Source of the DNA: Nyssa sinensis
Taxonomy: Eukaryota; Streptophyta; Magnoliopsida; Cornales; Nyssaceae
Length of the DNA stretch: 64,000 nucleotides
NCBI GenBank assembly: GCA_008638375.1
Contig: CM018046.1
Coordinates: 41,407,706-41,471,705, forward strand
Direction: 5' to 3'
Shown: positions 22,897 to 35,500 of the stretch, piece after piece
Position numbering within the stretch: the first letter of the stretch is position 1
How the letters are laid out: every line of letters begins with the position of its first letter
The notes under the pieces: generated by a model
Told to the model about the DNA's origin: nothing
The model's database searches: none
Seen by the model: only the letters and a program-made list of their open reading frames with translations
Translations under genes and position numbers: made by a program

Positions 22897-22959
22897 GTTT
22901 TTTCCCTAATTGATGGCCTACTCGTTTTTCATGCACTTGATCACCTCAAATCCATACAT

Positions 22960-22962
<3 letters not shown>

Positions 22963-23017
<55 letters not shown>

Positions 23018-23036
23018 GTTGTGTGTGCGCGCGTGT
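22963..23036. repeat. (CA)n-(TA)n-(TG)n microsatellite upstream of gene B
   Basis: It lies about 65-140 bases before the B start codon, so on the minus strand its (TA)n part sits where a TATA box would be expected. The counterpart in copy 2 (about 51605-51693) has a different length, so the putative B promoter is inherently length-variable. Confidence 0.8.
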
Positions 23037-26000
23037 GTTGGGGGTTGGGGTGGGTGGGGTTGTATCCAGTGTCCTACTTTTCTATGAAAGAGAGAGCGAC
23101 TTTTAGATGTTTTCGATGATGTTTCTTATCCACCACTTGCATGGTTTGCTTTGCTAATTCTTGCGTTTTGTCTGGACATCCATTTCCAACAACATTGGTC
23201 ATGCTTACGTTATGTTTTGTGTTCCATTTCCACCGCCAAAAGCCCCTGTCAGCCGACATTCATTTTACTGAGAAATGCTTGGTTGTTTTTTTCATTTTTA
23301 TTTTTATTTTATGAAAGTCATCGTATTAGAATCAATCAATTTCATTTAAGTTAATGCTATTATAAATTTGAATGTATATTAGTAAAATATTTTTATTTTT
23401 GAATGATTTAAGAATTAAATTTTTATTTATTTTACTCACTTTATTTCTAGTTTTTATTAAAACACATTGTCATATATTCTCGATCTTACAATAATATTAT
23501 TCTTTAATTTAACAGCATAATTATAATATTATATTATATAACGATAACATATAATTTAATAGTAATAAAAGTTTCTCACATATAAGTTTTGTATAGGCAA
23601 ATTAACTAAATTTATGAGTGAGGAAAAATAATACTCAAATCCCATTCTTTGATGATGATAGTAAAATTTGAACACACGATCTTTTTTTTTTTTGAATTAC
23701 GTTTGAGAACCCTTATTTTTAATTGTATTTTCAATTATTATATTATTTTTTTAAAATCAGATCAGGCAAGACCCAAAAGTCTCACCTAATGAAACATTAC
23801 AATAGAACTATAATTAGAGTCATGAATTGAGATCTCTCTTAACATTTTTCTTTTTGTTTATATATGTTAATGATATTATTAGAATTCACAAAAACTTTTT
23901 TTTAATATAGAATTTAAAGATAATTATGATGATTCAAGTCGTGGGCGAATAAATTTAGTTTAAGATATTTTTTTTGATGAATCGATTAAAGATATTTTGG
24001 ACCAGTTTACGTAATATCAGACTAAATTTTTATTCCAGTAATAGTAATATCTACCTTTTCAGTTGTAACTGTCAAAGATCGAGGACAAAGAAGATTCAAC
24101 TCGAGTCGCTTGAATTTTATCATCAATATTTTTATCGCTCAACCACCCGAATGATTAGTTTAAAGTATTTATTGATCGGGAAAAGAGTATTTGAGGAAGT
24201 AATTGGTTTAAGATTTTGTAAATTAATTAAGATAATTATGGCAGTTTCAACTTCCAAAGAGTAGCCAAGGGTCCTAAAATTTTGAAAAATATAACTTTTA
24301 TGACTTTATCTAAGTAAGTTTGCTAAATATTTTGAGATCGTCCATTTTGAATTAGTAAAGTGTTTTTTTTTAATCAACGCAGTTCAGATTCGAGTTTCAG
24401 TATATATAAACACGCATAATTAGGTAAATTCTTTCTCTTTTGATGTACTCAGAAAAAAATTGTAAAAATTAAGAATTAGTCTCCCAAAATTATTAATTTT
24501 TCATAAAAACTTATTTTAAATTTTTAATATATACACTTTGCCCCTCTTAATCACAATTTTTAAATCCGCCCTAAATCAGGAGATAGACGTGGAGAAAATT
24601 TAGGAACAGATTAAGCTAGGAGGATTTTAGAAATTATTCAAACGTTACTTTAAAAACTTTCTTTTTCCTCCAACCATTGACTTAGTCTTCAATTATTATT
24701 TTTTTATTCATTAGAGCTTCCATAAGAGGAACGAAGCCAAGTTGGCACCATTAAGTTATTTTATTTAAAAAATAAAAAATAAACTTCTGTAGTCAACTTT
24801 GTTTAAATTTTAAACATGTTTTGGGAATCAATGAAGATCTCAATACTAATTAAATAGTCGATGCTTTAAAATGCTTTTAGTTGTTTGATATATTATAATT
24901 TAACAGTTATATTCAGGACATACACATGTTTATTAGCTTTTTAAGGTACAGATTAAAAAATATTATTTTTATCTACGTCAATTAGACATAAAGGATTCAG
25001 AAATAATAGATTCAGAACCTAACACCACCTTTCATATTATACTGACCTTAGTATAAAAACCTTCCATATCATACTGACCTTACACATAGTTCGATATGAT
25101 AACTACACTATCTTCAGGATATTTTTAAATTCCTATCTTCACGACTCATAATCTTACTCAATTTAAGAGGTATACAACTTATAAAAAAGGTGATAAGATA
25201 TGTTTTTAATTTATGTTGAATTATTCTCTTAGATTATTGTTTTTATTTCTTTACTGATTTTGTCAAAAGCTGCTGCTACCAAAACTTTTTCGATAACTCT
25301 CTGACCTCATGTTATTAACTGATAACGAAGGACATAAAATCTTCTAACAAAAAAGAGCAATATTATTAATTATGATAAAATACTCATCCCACCTCATTCT
25401 TTTTCGTGCTCAATTAAATGAATTTGAAGATAACATAAATGGGATGAATTTGAAAAAAAAAAAAAAAGAGATAAAACGAGATAGGAATAAAAAAAATATT
25501 AAAACCTAACTCATGTTCAGGAACAGGGTTAGGTTACTTCAGCCTGATTATATTTTTAAATTACTTAAATTTCATTCAATATTCTCGTATTATTTTATGT
25601 TTTACAACATATACAACTCTAAATATGTATAATATACATTATATATATATGTGTAATAAATTTTTATTTTTATTTGTTTTTTTATTTAAAAAATTAATTT
25701 TTAAATAGACTGAGTGAAAAAATGTTAATTTTAAATTTGATATATCTAAGAAGGCATCAAGTAGGCGATGCATCAAAATTTGAATTTCATGGGACTTCGT
25801 ACACGTGTCTAATAGTTTCTCCTCCCAACACTACTTAAAAAAGAAAAAATAAAAAAAAAAGTGGCATCCCAAGTTCCCAACCCAACACGTTGCGATCTAC
25901 TTTTAGTTAGGTTTCTTGGCAATTACTTGAGGTTTCTTACCTGTTCAGATATTAAATGGCAAGTACTTTTTTGGGGAAAGTGATACGATCGGCATATCGT

Positions 26001-28600
26001 TCTATCCACGTCATTTGACAGTTTCTAACCAGTCGGTCTTTTCAACCGGAGTAAGTGGCATGATCTGCCTATCATTCTGTCCGTGTCATCACGTTGACAG
26101 TATCTTCCCAGTCGGTCTTTTCTTACCCGAATCAATTATTTAAGGGGAAAAGGAGGGATCTGTTCCCACTCCTACCCTGAATCAATTTTCCCACTACAAC
26201 CCTGAATCAATTATTTAAGGGGTAAAGGAGGGATCCATTCCCACTCGCCCAAAGTAGATCTACACTCTCTCCTATAGAGACATCACATAGGTGTATAAGT
26301 GAACGAAATGCCTTGTATCGGGAATAGAAATGGCAATTAGAAAGGTTGAATTTTGTACAAGTCTTTGTTAATTTTTTTTATTTAATTCGATGCAGGTAAG
26401 TTTTTATTTATTTATTAAATTTATGTAATTTTTGAAATTATGATTTTAAAATTAATTTTTTAAAAAAATTATATTTTTTAAAAAATTATATTTTTAAAAT
26501 GTGAGTTTAAAATCGTCTATTAAAAATGTAATTTTAAATTAATAACAATTTGGGATGATTTACACAAATCAATTAGTAATTCAAATTTTTGTTAGTTTGA
26601 AATCGAACATTCAAAATGTGATTTTAAACTCCCATCTTGAATATGCAATTTCGTTAAAAAATTAATTTTAAAATCTTATCTTAAAAATGCGATTACAAAA
26701 ACTACATGAGTTTGATAAATAAGTAAAAATTTACTTGATTCAAATTAAATCAAACCCAAACCACATGGGTTTGGTAAAAAAATTGAGAAGGGTTTAGGAT
26801 GAGGTGTCCTCCCTCCGATCTTGTTTCTGTTTATATTTTATGTCTCTGATTTCATCCCATCTTGTCTAAAGGTTTACCTCACCCTGTTCCTATTCCTCTT
26901 GCCCCTACTTTCAATCCCAATTTATATATTTTTTTAAAGTAAGTTAAAATTTTTTTTGGTAAATAAAATAAAAACAATTAATACAAGAAAAAATAATATT
27001 AATGTGATATGAAAAATCTTAAAAGTAATTTTATATAATGTAATTTATTGGTAAAACCAATGTAAATAAAGATAATATAAAAAATATATATAAATTAAGC
27101 AATGTTATCATTTCCTGATCCCACATTGAACCGATCATATTTTCAAAATTGCATCTTGATTTTGTTTCAATCCTATTTATAAATATCTCATATTTGTCCT
27201 ATTAAAGGTCGATTACACATACATCATCTTTTTAACAATTATAAAATTCTTCTTAAAATTTTTAAAATTATATTATTTTTTTATTCTTATTAACAAATTG
27301 AACTTACTTTCTTTTTTTCTTTTTTTTTTTTATATATAAAAATCTTACGATAAATCTTATTTAATTTATAGTTTGGATGGGATGACCGCGTGCATTTGTG
27401 AAATGACAAGACAAGAAAGCTATACCTCCAAACGGTCGTCGGTCTTTTCTACACACGGTCATGACATCGCTTTTCTTTTCGGTCCATTCACATTAAGAGC
27501 AATAATTTCCATTGAATCCCAATTTCTTTTGGGAATGTTACGTGTCTTATGTATTTTTATTTAAAAACAATATTTGATATAAAATTATTAATTAATAAAA
27601 TAATTTTTAAAAAATAATTGATATAATAATAATTAATAATTGTTTTTTATTCAAATAAAAAAAAACATGCATAAATTATAAAACATTGTCCGATCATAAA
27701 ACTTTTTGAATTTATTTTATATATTATTATTTAAAGAAAAAAAGTAATCACATTCTACCATATAAATTGCTCTCCCACAAAATATTTGTTTAATAATAAA
27801 AAAAATACACCTTTTATTAGAATATAAGTGTAAATGTGGGGATCCGAAATAACTCAGTTGATATTTAATTATATACTTTGTTAAAAAATGGTTTATTTAA
27901 TTACATACTTAATTATAAGATATGGGTCCCAAAATATCTTCTTGTGCAAGCTCGTTCAGCTCTAAGTATTTTAATCTCAAAAATATTCACTTATGTTTTG
28001 ACTAAAATATCTTAGCGCATTTTTATTATGTTATGCAATAAATTTGAGCAGAAATAAAATGCATATTCTATTTTTTTTAAAAAAAATCAAAATTCAATGA
28101 CTTATAATAAATAATTATTTTTATAAAATCAATATATTTGAACTCTAAGAGTCAAGATCTATAAAACATGATTCAAATTGAATATTAATTTTTTTTTTTT
28201 AAAAAATCACTCCCTTGAAATTTCATTATTTCCCTTAGAAAGTGAAATTTTATTGCTTCAAAAAACCACAGAAAAAATTCCAACTATAATTGGACTTGAG
28301 ATGTTAAAATAATTAGTGTTAGACTTTATCTTAAATTCAAAGGATTTGTCACAAAGTAAAAGTTCACTTTATTTACTATCCAAAAGCGAAGGTGCGAAGA
28401 TTAACATTGCTCTTTAGACTATATAATATACCGTTTTGACCATTATATTATATAATTTTAAAAGAAATTTGTTTTTTAAAAAGATTTATTAGAATAACAT
28501 TGCAAAAATTAATCACAATTATTGTAGAAAAGGCAGATATTTGAGCAACTAGATGGGCTTAGAGCTACTTTGTATTACATTTATTGTCATAATTTCGATT
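23037..28600. other. spacer between genes B and C, promoter-distal part
   Basis: AT-rich and largely collinear with 51694-56229, with many small indels. The block 25965-27745 exists only in copy 1. No protein I recognise is encoded; open frames at 23974-24264 and 27373-27564 have no homology I can name and do not persist in copy 2. Confidence 0.5.
25980..26250. repeat. nested short tandem repeats in the copy-1-specific block
   Basis: Two units of about 75 bp (25980-26054 and 26055-26130), both with CAGTCGGTCTTTTC and a CG-AT-C-GTCAT core. They are followed by a second repeat built on ATCAATTATTTAAGGGG(A/T)AAAGGAGGGATC. GC content is clearly higher than the surroundings. Confidence 0.7.
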
Positions 28601-28710
28601 GTCCATGGGCCAGGCTGGGCCACGTGCACTGGCCCAACCCCGATCCTAGTAAACTATTGAATGGTTAGGGCCGGCCCAAATATATCCTGGGCTGCTGGGC
28701 TAAGCATCAT
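28601..28710. promoter_or_regulatory. orphan promoter-like cluster: site II (TGGGC) motifs and a G-box, copy 1
   Basis: Within about 110 bases there are several TGGGC/GCCCA motifs (site II type) and a perfect G-box CACGTG at 28621-28626. Such clusters are typical of proximal promoters of plant housekeeping genes. No start codon or gene lies within range on either strand: gene C starts 1.9 kb away and points the other way. The cluster is kept in copy 2 (56230-56345). Confidence 0.4.
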
Positions 28711-29204
28711 CCAAGCCCGAAAATTGGTTGACCCTTGAAGTATGAGGCAGTCTTATCCTACAGGTTCAAATGCAGACCAAAATCTGTAATGGAGAGGCCC
28801 AATCAATATTGCTAAGCTTTCAAAATTTCCTGTCATGCCAAAACACAATGTAATCTCGTAACCTAGTAAAAAACAGAGTTCCAAAAACAAAGTTTCTCAA
28901 CTCTGCTGCTCAAATAACAGCTGTCCAATTGATTAGTCTTAATTAGTTAAAATAGATGCTCAAGGGTTTAGGACATGGTTTTTTTTTTTTGGGTCATATC
29001 CGATAAAATTTACTACTCAACTCAATTCAATAAAAACTTATCTCAGTTATTTGAAATCAGTTACAGAAATTTTATCTGATCATTTTACTTAGGATTCATA
29101 TTCATAAAAATTGTCAACTACCTAACACAACCTCCTCCTTTATCTGAACTTACAATCGGTTATGTAATGATATGATACTAAACACAACAATGACAGAGAT
29201 AGGG

Positions 29205-29750
29205 GTGCAATTCAGGCGGGCCGGGTTCGAGTTGAGTCATGTCAAAGTCCAACTCAAGTTTTAAAAAGTTAACTCAAATTAGAATTAATCAATATCAGGT
29301 TCAATCCGAGTCTGATTATTAATTTTAATTTTTAAGTTTTATTCACAATTTTTAAAATAAATTATTGTATTTTTTCCTATTTTGATTATACAAAAAAAAT
29401 CCAATAAATTATTCTTTTAAAAGAAACCAAAAACCGTTAACATAATTCCTTCTACACAATTTAATTTAAAAAAAATGTTAAAGGTCACACAAGTTTTAAA
29501 AATGATAAAAATATAAATAGTAATTCTTGTAAGGAATTTTTACTAATCTAATGATGAACAATTAAAGTAAAAAAAGTATGAAATTCAGGTTTGAGTTTCT
29601 AAAATTTCAATCCAAGCCTTACTCTAATTTAAATTAGATGTGAGTTATTTTGTCCAATTCAAACCCAAAGTTTAAAAATAAAGTCGAGTCCTAAAAAATT
29701 TGAGCTAAATTTGGATTGGATCAGGTTATCCCACGTTATCCCACCCAAAA
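29205..29750 (+). repeat. interspersed repeat family R, copy in segment 1
   Basis: Begins GGCGGGCCGGGTTCGAGTTG and ends near GGATTGGATCAGGTTATCCC. The interior is AT-rich and shares TTTTTCCTATTTTGATTATAC with the minus-strand copy at 3500-4030. Its duplicate is 57020-57605. In copy 2 the 5' part is about 50 bases longer (extra CCTGAACC..CCCGAAC wording), suggesting a deletion here. Confidence 0.6.
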
Positions 29751-29989
29751 AAATACACTCATAAGCGGAGATATATCCAATTAAATTCAGTCTCATACAA
29801 TTGAATAAATGAATAATTTTTTTGGTAGAGATGACATCATGACAACATAAAAAACCAAAAGACCCTATGACACTAGCATATATTTCAACTGAATACATAT
29901 AAAATCCATATATCCACACCCCTTTACTGCATAATCCCACACTTCACTATAAATTTTTATGATTTTTTTTGGGGTGGTTTCAACATTGC

Positions 29990-30565
29990 CTACACCTGCT
30001 CATCAATCACCACTAGACAGTTCTGATCCATCCCTGGCTGCTGCTGGAGAGGGTACCCTTCAATCTCTACTACTTCAGCTTCAACTTGAGGTGGTTCTCT
30101 CTCCAGGTTTTCTTCTTGTTGTGTGAACCAAATGATGTTCAGAGGAGGGAAGGCTTGAAGGGTGTGATAAAAATCATAAAACCAGTAGAACAATTGCTGA
30201 AGTAGATTCAGAAGTGAATTGAACCAAGGAGAAATGCATATGATGATGGGGATGGCAGTCCAAGAATATGGGTGTGGCAGAAATATTGAGCAGAGCAATG
30301 AAATAGCCAGAGGAGCTGAGAAATCTCCAGCTTGCAATTGAATTGAATCTATTGTAATATGGAGAGGGAGTTTGATGGAGATGAGGAGGAAAAGCAGCGT
30401 GGAAATGATTATAAGAAGTAAAAATGCAATCTTCCCAACTGAAAGCCGACCAGTCTTCCATAGATCATCATAATGAACCCAAGAGTTCAATTGGAAATGT
30501 AAGAGCTTGAAGATGAGGTATAATATTGATAGAACAACATACCTTAGGTCGATATAGCAATACAT
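29990..30565 (-). CDS. C: small multi-pass membrane protein of unknown function, intact
   Basis: A single-exon frame of 191 residues, the same family as B. It starts MYCYIDLRYVV. Hydrophobic segments are residues 10-26 (weak), 46-66 (strong), 84-96 and 103-120. The core reads L-Q-A-G-D-F (77-82), P-L-A-I-S-L-L (85-91), P-H-P-Y-S-W (97-102) and C-I-S-P-W (110-114). An aromatic stretch (QQLFYWFYDFY) follows, then an acidic Pro/Glu-rich tail. TATA box GGCTATATATAC lies 68-78 bases upstream (30633-30643), so a short leader is likely and the start is well supported. C' (57848-58423) differs by 5 bases in 576, four of them changing residues. Function unknown; likely an endomembrane or plasma-membrane protein. 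Confidence 0.75.
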   Translation of the reverse strand: MYCYIDLRYVVLSILYLIFKLLHFQLNSWVHYDDLWKTGRLSVGKIAFLLLIIISTLLFLLISIKLPLHITIDSIQLQAGDFSAPLAISLLCSIFLPHPYSWTAIPIIICISPWFNSLLNLLQQLFYWFYDFYHTLQAFPPLNIIWFTQQEENLEREPPQVEAEVVEIEGYPLQQQPGMDQNCLVVIDEQV

Positions 30566-30632
30566 TCTTCTGTGCCTATTTTTTGAAACAATAAACTCAG
30601 AGAAGTTTAGATTGCCGTATTTGCCTTTGTGC

Positions 30633-30643
30633 GTATATATAGC
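30633..30643 (-). promoter_or_regulatory. TATA box of gene C
   Basis: The minus strand reads GGCTATATATAC, close to the plant TATA consensus, and predicts a transcription start near 30610 and a leader of about 45 bases. In C' the matching site reads CATATATATACAC, still TATA-like. Confidence 0.55.
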
Positions 30644-33271
30644 CAGGGGTTCATATATATGTATATATTTATATGTATGGACATTTGGTTAGAAGATATG
30701 ATAATAAATCCATCAAAAAGTCATATGGTTTGATGGTGACGTGAACTGGCTGAACTGGTTAAACTTGTTAACTGGTCCAGATAACGCGTGGACGCATGAA
30801 ACAGAGAGAGAAACCCAAGAAATAGTTAAAAAGTTAAGGCTTAAGGGGTCAAATGGGTTCAACAGCAGATGGGCTGGTGGAGAGAAGGATGGTCCAACTT
30901 TTACAAAGATGAAAGACTTTGTTGGAGGAAACTTCTACGTTGGTAGAGTGAAATAAACTTGCATTTTGGTAGAGTGAAATTATTGTCTGTCGCGACAGGA
31001 AAACTGTTAATAGTTATTTAAATAAAAAGAAGAAAAACATTTAGTAGTTATTTTAATTATATAATAGTGAATCAAAAGTTAAAGTAACTAAAGTATGTCT
31101 GGTTAAATCTATTTATTCTAAGGAATAATTTTTTTTTTTCGATTCAACGATGAGGAGAGAGAATTAAACTTACGTCGACTGTGCGAGAAATAGACATTTG
31201 CATCACTTGGGTAGAACCTCGATTCTCATCACTCCAAAGATTTTATTTGAACAAAAAACAATAAAAACCTTTTAGGAAGAAAGATTTCTATAAGGAATAG
31301 AGGGAATTACTGTTTGAAGGTTCATTCAATGAATAAAAAAAAAGAAAAATGTATTAGATTCAAAGAAATTTGTAACAATTGTGACTTGTTACATCTCTAA
31401 TATATGTAAGAAACAATTGTGGCACAAACCAAGAATGTATTTCACCAATTGATGCTGACTTAATTGGTGACACAAGTAAACTATTTCTAATTCTGTGTCA
31501 TGAATCTTAATTCCATGGCCCGAAATTTTATATGTTTTCTTTTAAGACAGAAAATGAATTGTTTCACTCTCAGGGTCAGGGAATTGAACCAAAGAGTTGC
31601 AGTAGTATGAATAAGCAATATGAAGGTTGACTCAAATAAATAAATATACAAAGATAAAGTAAAGCAAATCAGCATGAAGGTGAGAGTAACTCAAAACAAG
31701 ATAATATTGTTTCTGTACACCAGGAAGCCATTCAAACTTAATGGGAAGACCTGCAAATTCCATTTCACCATTCAGGGTTTTGCTTACTTTAAGAATCATA
31801 TATAAAACATGGTGGCCTACCAATACAAGGTGGGTTTATATATGTTTAATTTGTAATTTACACTTTGTCATAATAAGTCCAATTGTATATTTTTGACAAC
31901 AAAATTAATAGAATTGCAGCACAACACTTGAATGAGAATTGGTTAATTAGATTTCACTGGGTCTGCGGAATCTAATCATCATAACATGTACAAATCAAAA
32001 CGGCTGCAATCTAGACACGAATCATGTTTGAGATTCAGTACATGCGCGTGTATACACTTAAGAAAAAGTTTTTTCTCTCGATCGTTGTACTAAAAGAAAA
32101 AAGAAAACGGAAAAAAGAGAGGCTGCAATCTCTCTTTTTCTTCAATTAAATTTTTTCAATTTGTCTAATTACCATTAGATCAAATTCAATGCACTTGCTA
32201 AACAACTTACTATATCTATATTTTAGTAGGTGGTGTGAAAAAATTATTCCAATGCATTTCTTAAAAAGTTCCTATAATTTAACTTTGTAAAAAACTTAGT
32301 CAAAATAATATAGCTATATTTTGAAAATGATAGTTGAGAAGAAGAATGATGTCGTACTAAAAAATAACATTTGAATATTAGAGTAAAAAAAAAATAAAAA
32401 ATTAGCATTTTGATTACAGTAACAAAGCTTAAATTTAAGTTTAACGTGATTCAAGGAATTTTTTGCACCGGAGATGCTCCTATCCCCCTTAGATGAAGGG
32501 TAGGGAAAAATTAAGAGCGAAAGAGAAATTACATTCCAAAATTACCATTATTTTTTTTTTGAAAGTGACATAAATACCCCCACTTTATATATGTTAGAAG
32601 ATTACTATTTTGCCCACCAGCCACCCATTGTCTTCTTTTTTTCATCATCTTTTTCTCTCCTCTCTTTCATCTATAACTCAACTGGCCTCTAATAATGGAT
32701 TGTACATATACACATATATATGAACACTAATTTTTTTTAAAAACAATAAGTAAAAATACCCTTCTGAAAAATGGCTTCAATGCTTATTGATATATACCAT
32801 TACCATATATATGAAAAGATTGAAATGACAATTGTTGTGCAATGCTTGGAGAGATTGCCTTATAAAGTTTGATTTTTCTTTGGCTTTGAGTTGGAATATT
32901 CCACTATTCCAGAAGAGGAGATCCAGAGACTCTCTTGTTTCATTTAGCTTTCATGCTGGATCTACATATAAGCATAGTATCCTTTATAGACTCAGACTTT
33001 CAGAGAAAAAGATTGAAAATTACTGGAGTTCTCCATTTACAATGGATGGTAAAGGTTTATACAGGGTGCTTATATTTTTTTTTTTGTAAGATGACAAAAG
33101 GGGCCACTACCAACTAAAGCAATGGGAAGCTTTGTTTTTGTTCATGTTTCTATTTTTTTTTTTTTTTTAATGTTTTCCTCTAATTAAAACCTTAAATTGT
33201 GTGTAACTTGTTAATATAAAAGTGAGTAATATTATGAGTCTCAAATTTCAATACTAAATTTCGTATTTTAA
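30644..33271. other. spacer between gene C and LINE D
   Basis: No gene recognised. One block, about 31701-31840, is almost unchanged in copy 2 (59700-59840) while its surroundings differ by several per cent. On the minus strand it can encode VSKTLNGEMEFAGLPIKFEW, but the frame is short and runs into low-complexity sequence. It may be a gene fragment or a conserved non-coding block. Confidence 0.4.
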
Positions 33272-33526
33272 GAGCATATTCGGTGATGACTTAAATCATT
33301 ACTCAAATTTAAATTTGAGGCAAAATTTATATAAATCTTCTCTAGTAGTTACTCAGAATAAGACTGAAATAGGATTTTACTTAAATCCAGATTCAAATCA
33401 GTGCATCTATATTTATAAACTCAAATTTAAGTCAGCATTAATGAAGAACATGATATTCAAATTCAATTTTTATTTAAATTTTGACTTAAATTTGTATAAA
33501 AATTTGAGTCATCACTGAAAATGCTC
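33272..33526. mobile_element. Tourist/PIF-Harbinger-like MITE, copy 1
   Basis: 255 bp with terminal inverted repeats of about 26 bp (left GAGCATATTCGGTGATGACT; the right end reads GAGCATTTTCAGTGATGACT on the other strand), flanked by TAA on both sides (33269-33271, 33527-33529). Further internal palindromy (ACTCAAATTTAAATTTGAG). The same element is at 61368-61619, so it predates the segmental duplication. Confidence 0.75.
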
Positions 33527-33949
33527 TAAATGACATGATATTAAGTCATTGGTCAATCATTAAATAATATGTCTATACACCACTAATGATTTGATGTCAT
33601 ATTATTTGAGATGCAACATTTGGTACAAAAACTTAGAATATTTAGTGGTGTTGTATAAAAGTCATTTTTTCTTCTCTATAGACAATATTTGACAAGTAAT
33701 CCACATGCTAATTAATTCATCACATAATTGTTAATTTTTTTCCCTAAAAAGTTTTTTTTTTTTTTAAAAGAGTAATGGGAAGAGAAAAGATAGAAAAGGG
33801 AAAAACTGGAAGAGAAAAGTATCATGCTCTTTATGCAATATTAAAGCAGTATGGGATGCTTGCAAATTTGCAATGATACATAGACGACAATGATAATGGC
33901 CTAAACTGCTCTGAGCCACCTGCTCACTCCCACTCCATATATATATATA

Positions 33950-35500
33950 TATATATATATTCAAGAGAAAGAAAAAAGAAGGTAGAACTATAGGGAGAAA
34001 CTCCCATAAGATCCTGTCTAAGAAGCTGCAGAATTTCCTTGGCAAGATCATCCAAAATGCAGATGACAGTCTCAACTTGATGTCCCTGACTAGCAAGACA
34101 GTCTGCACTCCTACTTCCCTCTCAAAGAGTGTGGAGCATCTTTCATCCACAAGGTTATGCCAGGAGGTTTCTACAGTAAAGATTTCCCTCGGGCTGAGTG
34201 CTATTGTCTGCATTTTTGAGAAAGTTCACTGCCACTTTCAAGTCTGTTTCCACTATTAGTATTGGAAAATTGCAACTTCCCAGCAATGCTTAATCCCTGC
34301 CTGATTGCCTACAATTCAAAGTGGTAACATCACAAAGTCCCAGTCCGGCTTTAGAGAGTCCAATCCATCCACCATTATCATTTCTTACTAAGCTTCCCAC
34401 AGGTGCACTATTAGGATTGAACCTAATTATTTTCACCCATCCTTGAGCGAAAAGGATCAAGAGACATATCTGGGGGTAGTTACACTTAATCTGATTCAGG
34501 TACTTTTCCTTCACACCAAAAAAAAAAAAAAAAGATGTGATCTCTCTCAGAACAGTGGCGGTCTATTTGGAAATGTTTCAAATATATGCAAAGTTTCTCA
34601 TTTTCCATTGATACCAGACGGTAGAGACAAAGAAATGAGGCTATTAGATATCAGGCCAATTAATAGGAATATGGGACTGGTTGGTAGTGAGAAGTATGTC
34701 CTGATTGACAAGCAAAACAACAATTTTCATTTTCTGGGACGTTTTTTAGCTTCCAAATCCAATTCTAAACATTAGAAGAAGTGTTTGAATTGTGCTGGTG
34801 GAGTATCGGGTAAGCAGTTTCGGATGTAAGTCTACCACCACCAAAATGTCTTCAGTACATTTTAACCTGGTTGAGGGTATATAAAGGAATTGGGATTCCT
34901 AGAATAAGATCCTTGACCTCTTGGAGGTTGCTTTTTCTAATTCTAAAATATCCCAGGTCCCATTGCTAATGATGTTACTGACTTTCATAAACAGGTCATT
35001 CTGATCAATGTCATGATCAAAAAGCTCTCGAAGAGGCTTCTCCTGTCCAAATATCAAACCACAGAAATTTTTCGTGTTCGAATTCTCCAGGAAACACTTC
35101 TTTCCAAGGCTTTTATAATTTTTTTTATAAATACATTCCCAGGTAAATGAAGCAGAAGACACGGGGGTATAACTAAAGATGTCAGGATTTTTGAGATGCC
35201 TAGCTTCAAAGGTTATCTCCCACAAGGCAATATCTATAGTGTTAGTTTTCCAACCAGCCTTGGCTAGAAGAGAGGTATTCAATAACTTGGCAGATCTAAG
35301 GCCAACACCACCATATTTCTTTGGGTTAGTAACAGTCTCCCTATTAACAAGACAAGGGCTATTTCAATTAGGGTCATTAGACCACAAAAAGTTCCTGTTT
35401 AATTTGTCAAGATTGTCATTCTCAGCAAGTTACATACAAGTGAGGCCATAGCCCTAGGCCTCCTTTTATAGATTGGTGGCCTATCAGTGGCAAAAAGGGA
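33950..35500 (-). mobile_element. D: degenerate L1-type LINE, RT C-terminus and RNase H, copy 1
   Basis: On the minus strand, 35430-34900 encodes the end of a LINE reverse transcriptase and the following zinc-binding region: FLWSNDPN, then a stop, LVNRETVTNPKKYGGVGLRS, and LLNTSLLAKAGWK...LWEITFEARHL. About 34450-34020 encodes an RNase H domain (WVKI..NPNSAPVGSLVRNDNGGW at the start; REGSRSADCLASQGHQ, the HxxREGNxxADxLA motif, at the end). Several in-frame stops and frameshifts make it inactive. An A-run near 34519-34533 interrupts it. The 5' half is not seen; the right end abuts the Pack-MULE target site. Confidence 0.75.

Noticed and set aside
27373..27564. 63-codon plus-strand frame (MDGMTACICEMTRQ...)
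   Set aside because: Only in the copy-1-specific block, no recognisable homology, no promoter or splice context.
30741..30956. 71-codon plus-strand frame upstream of gene C
   Set aside because: Its counterpart near C' has changes and a deletion that break the frame; no conservation as protein.
34290..34775. Open frames in the LINE D region on both strands as separate genes
   Set aside because: The minus-strand readable pieces form one LINE RNase H domain across frames; the plus-strand frames are shadows of it.
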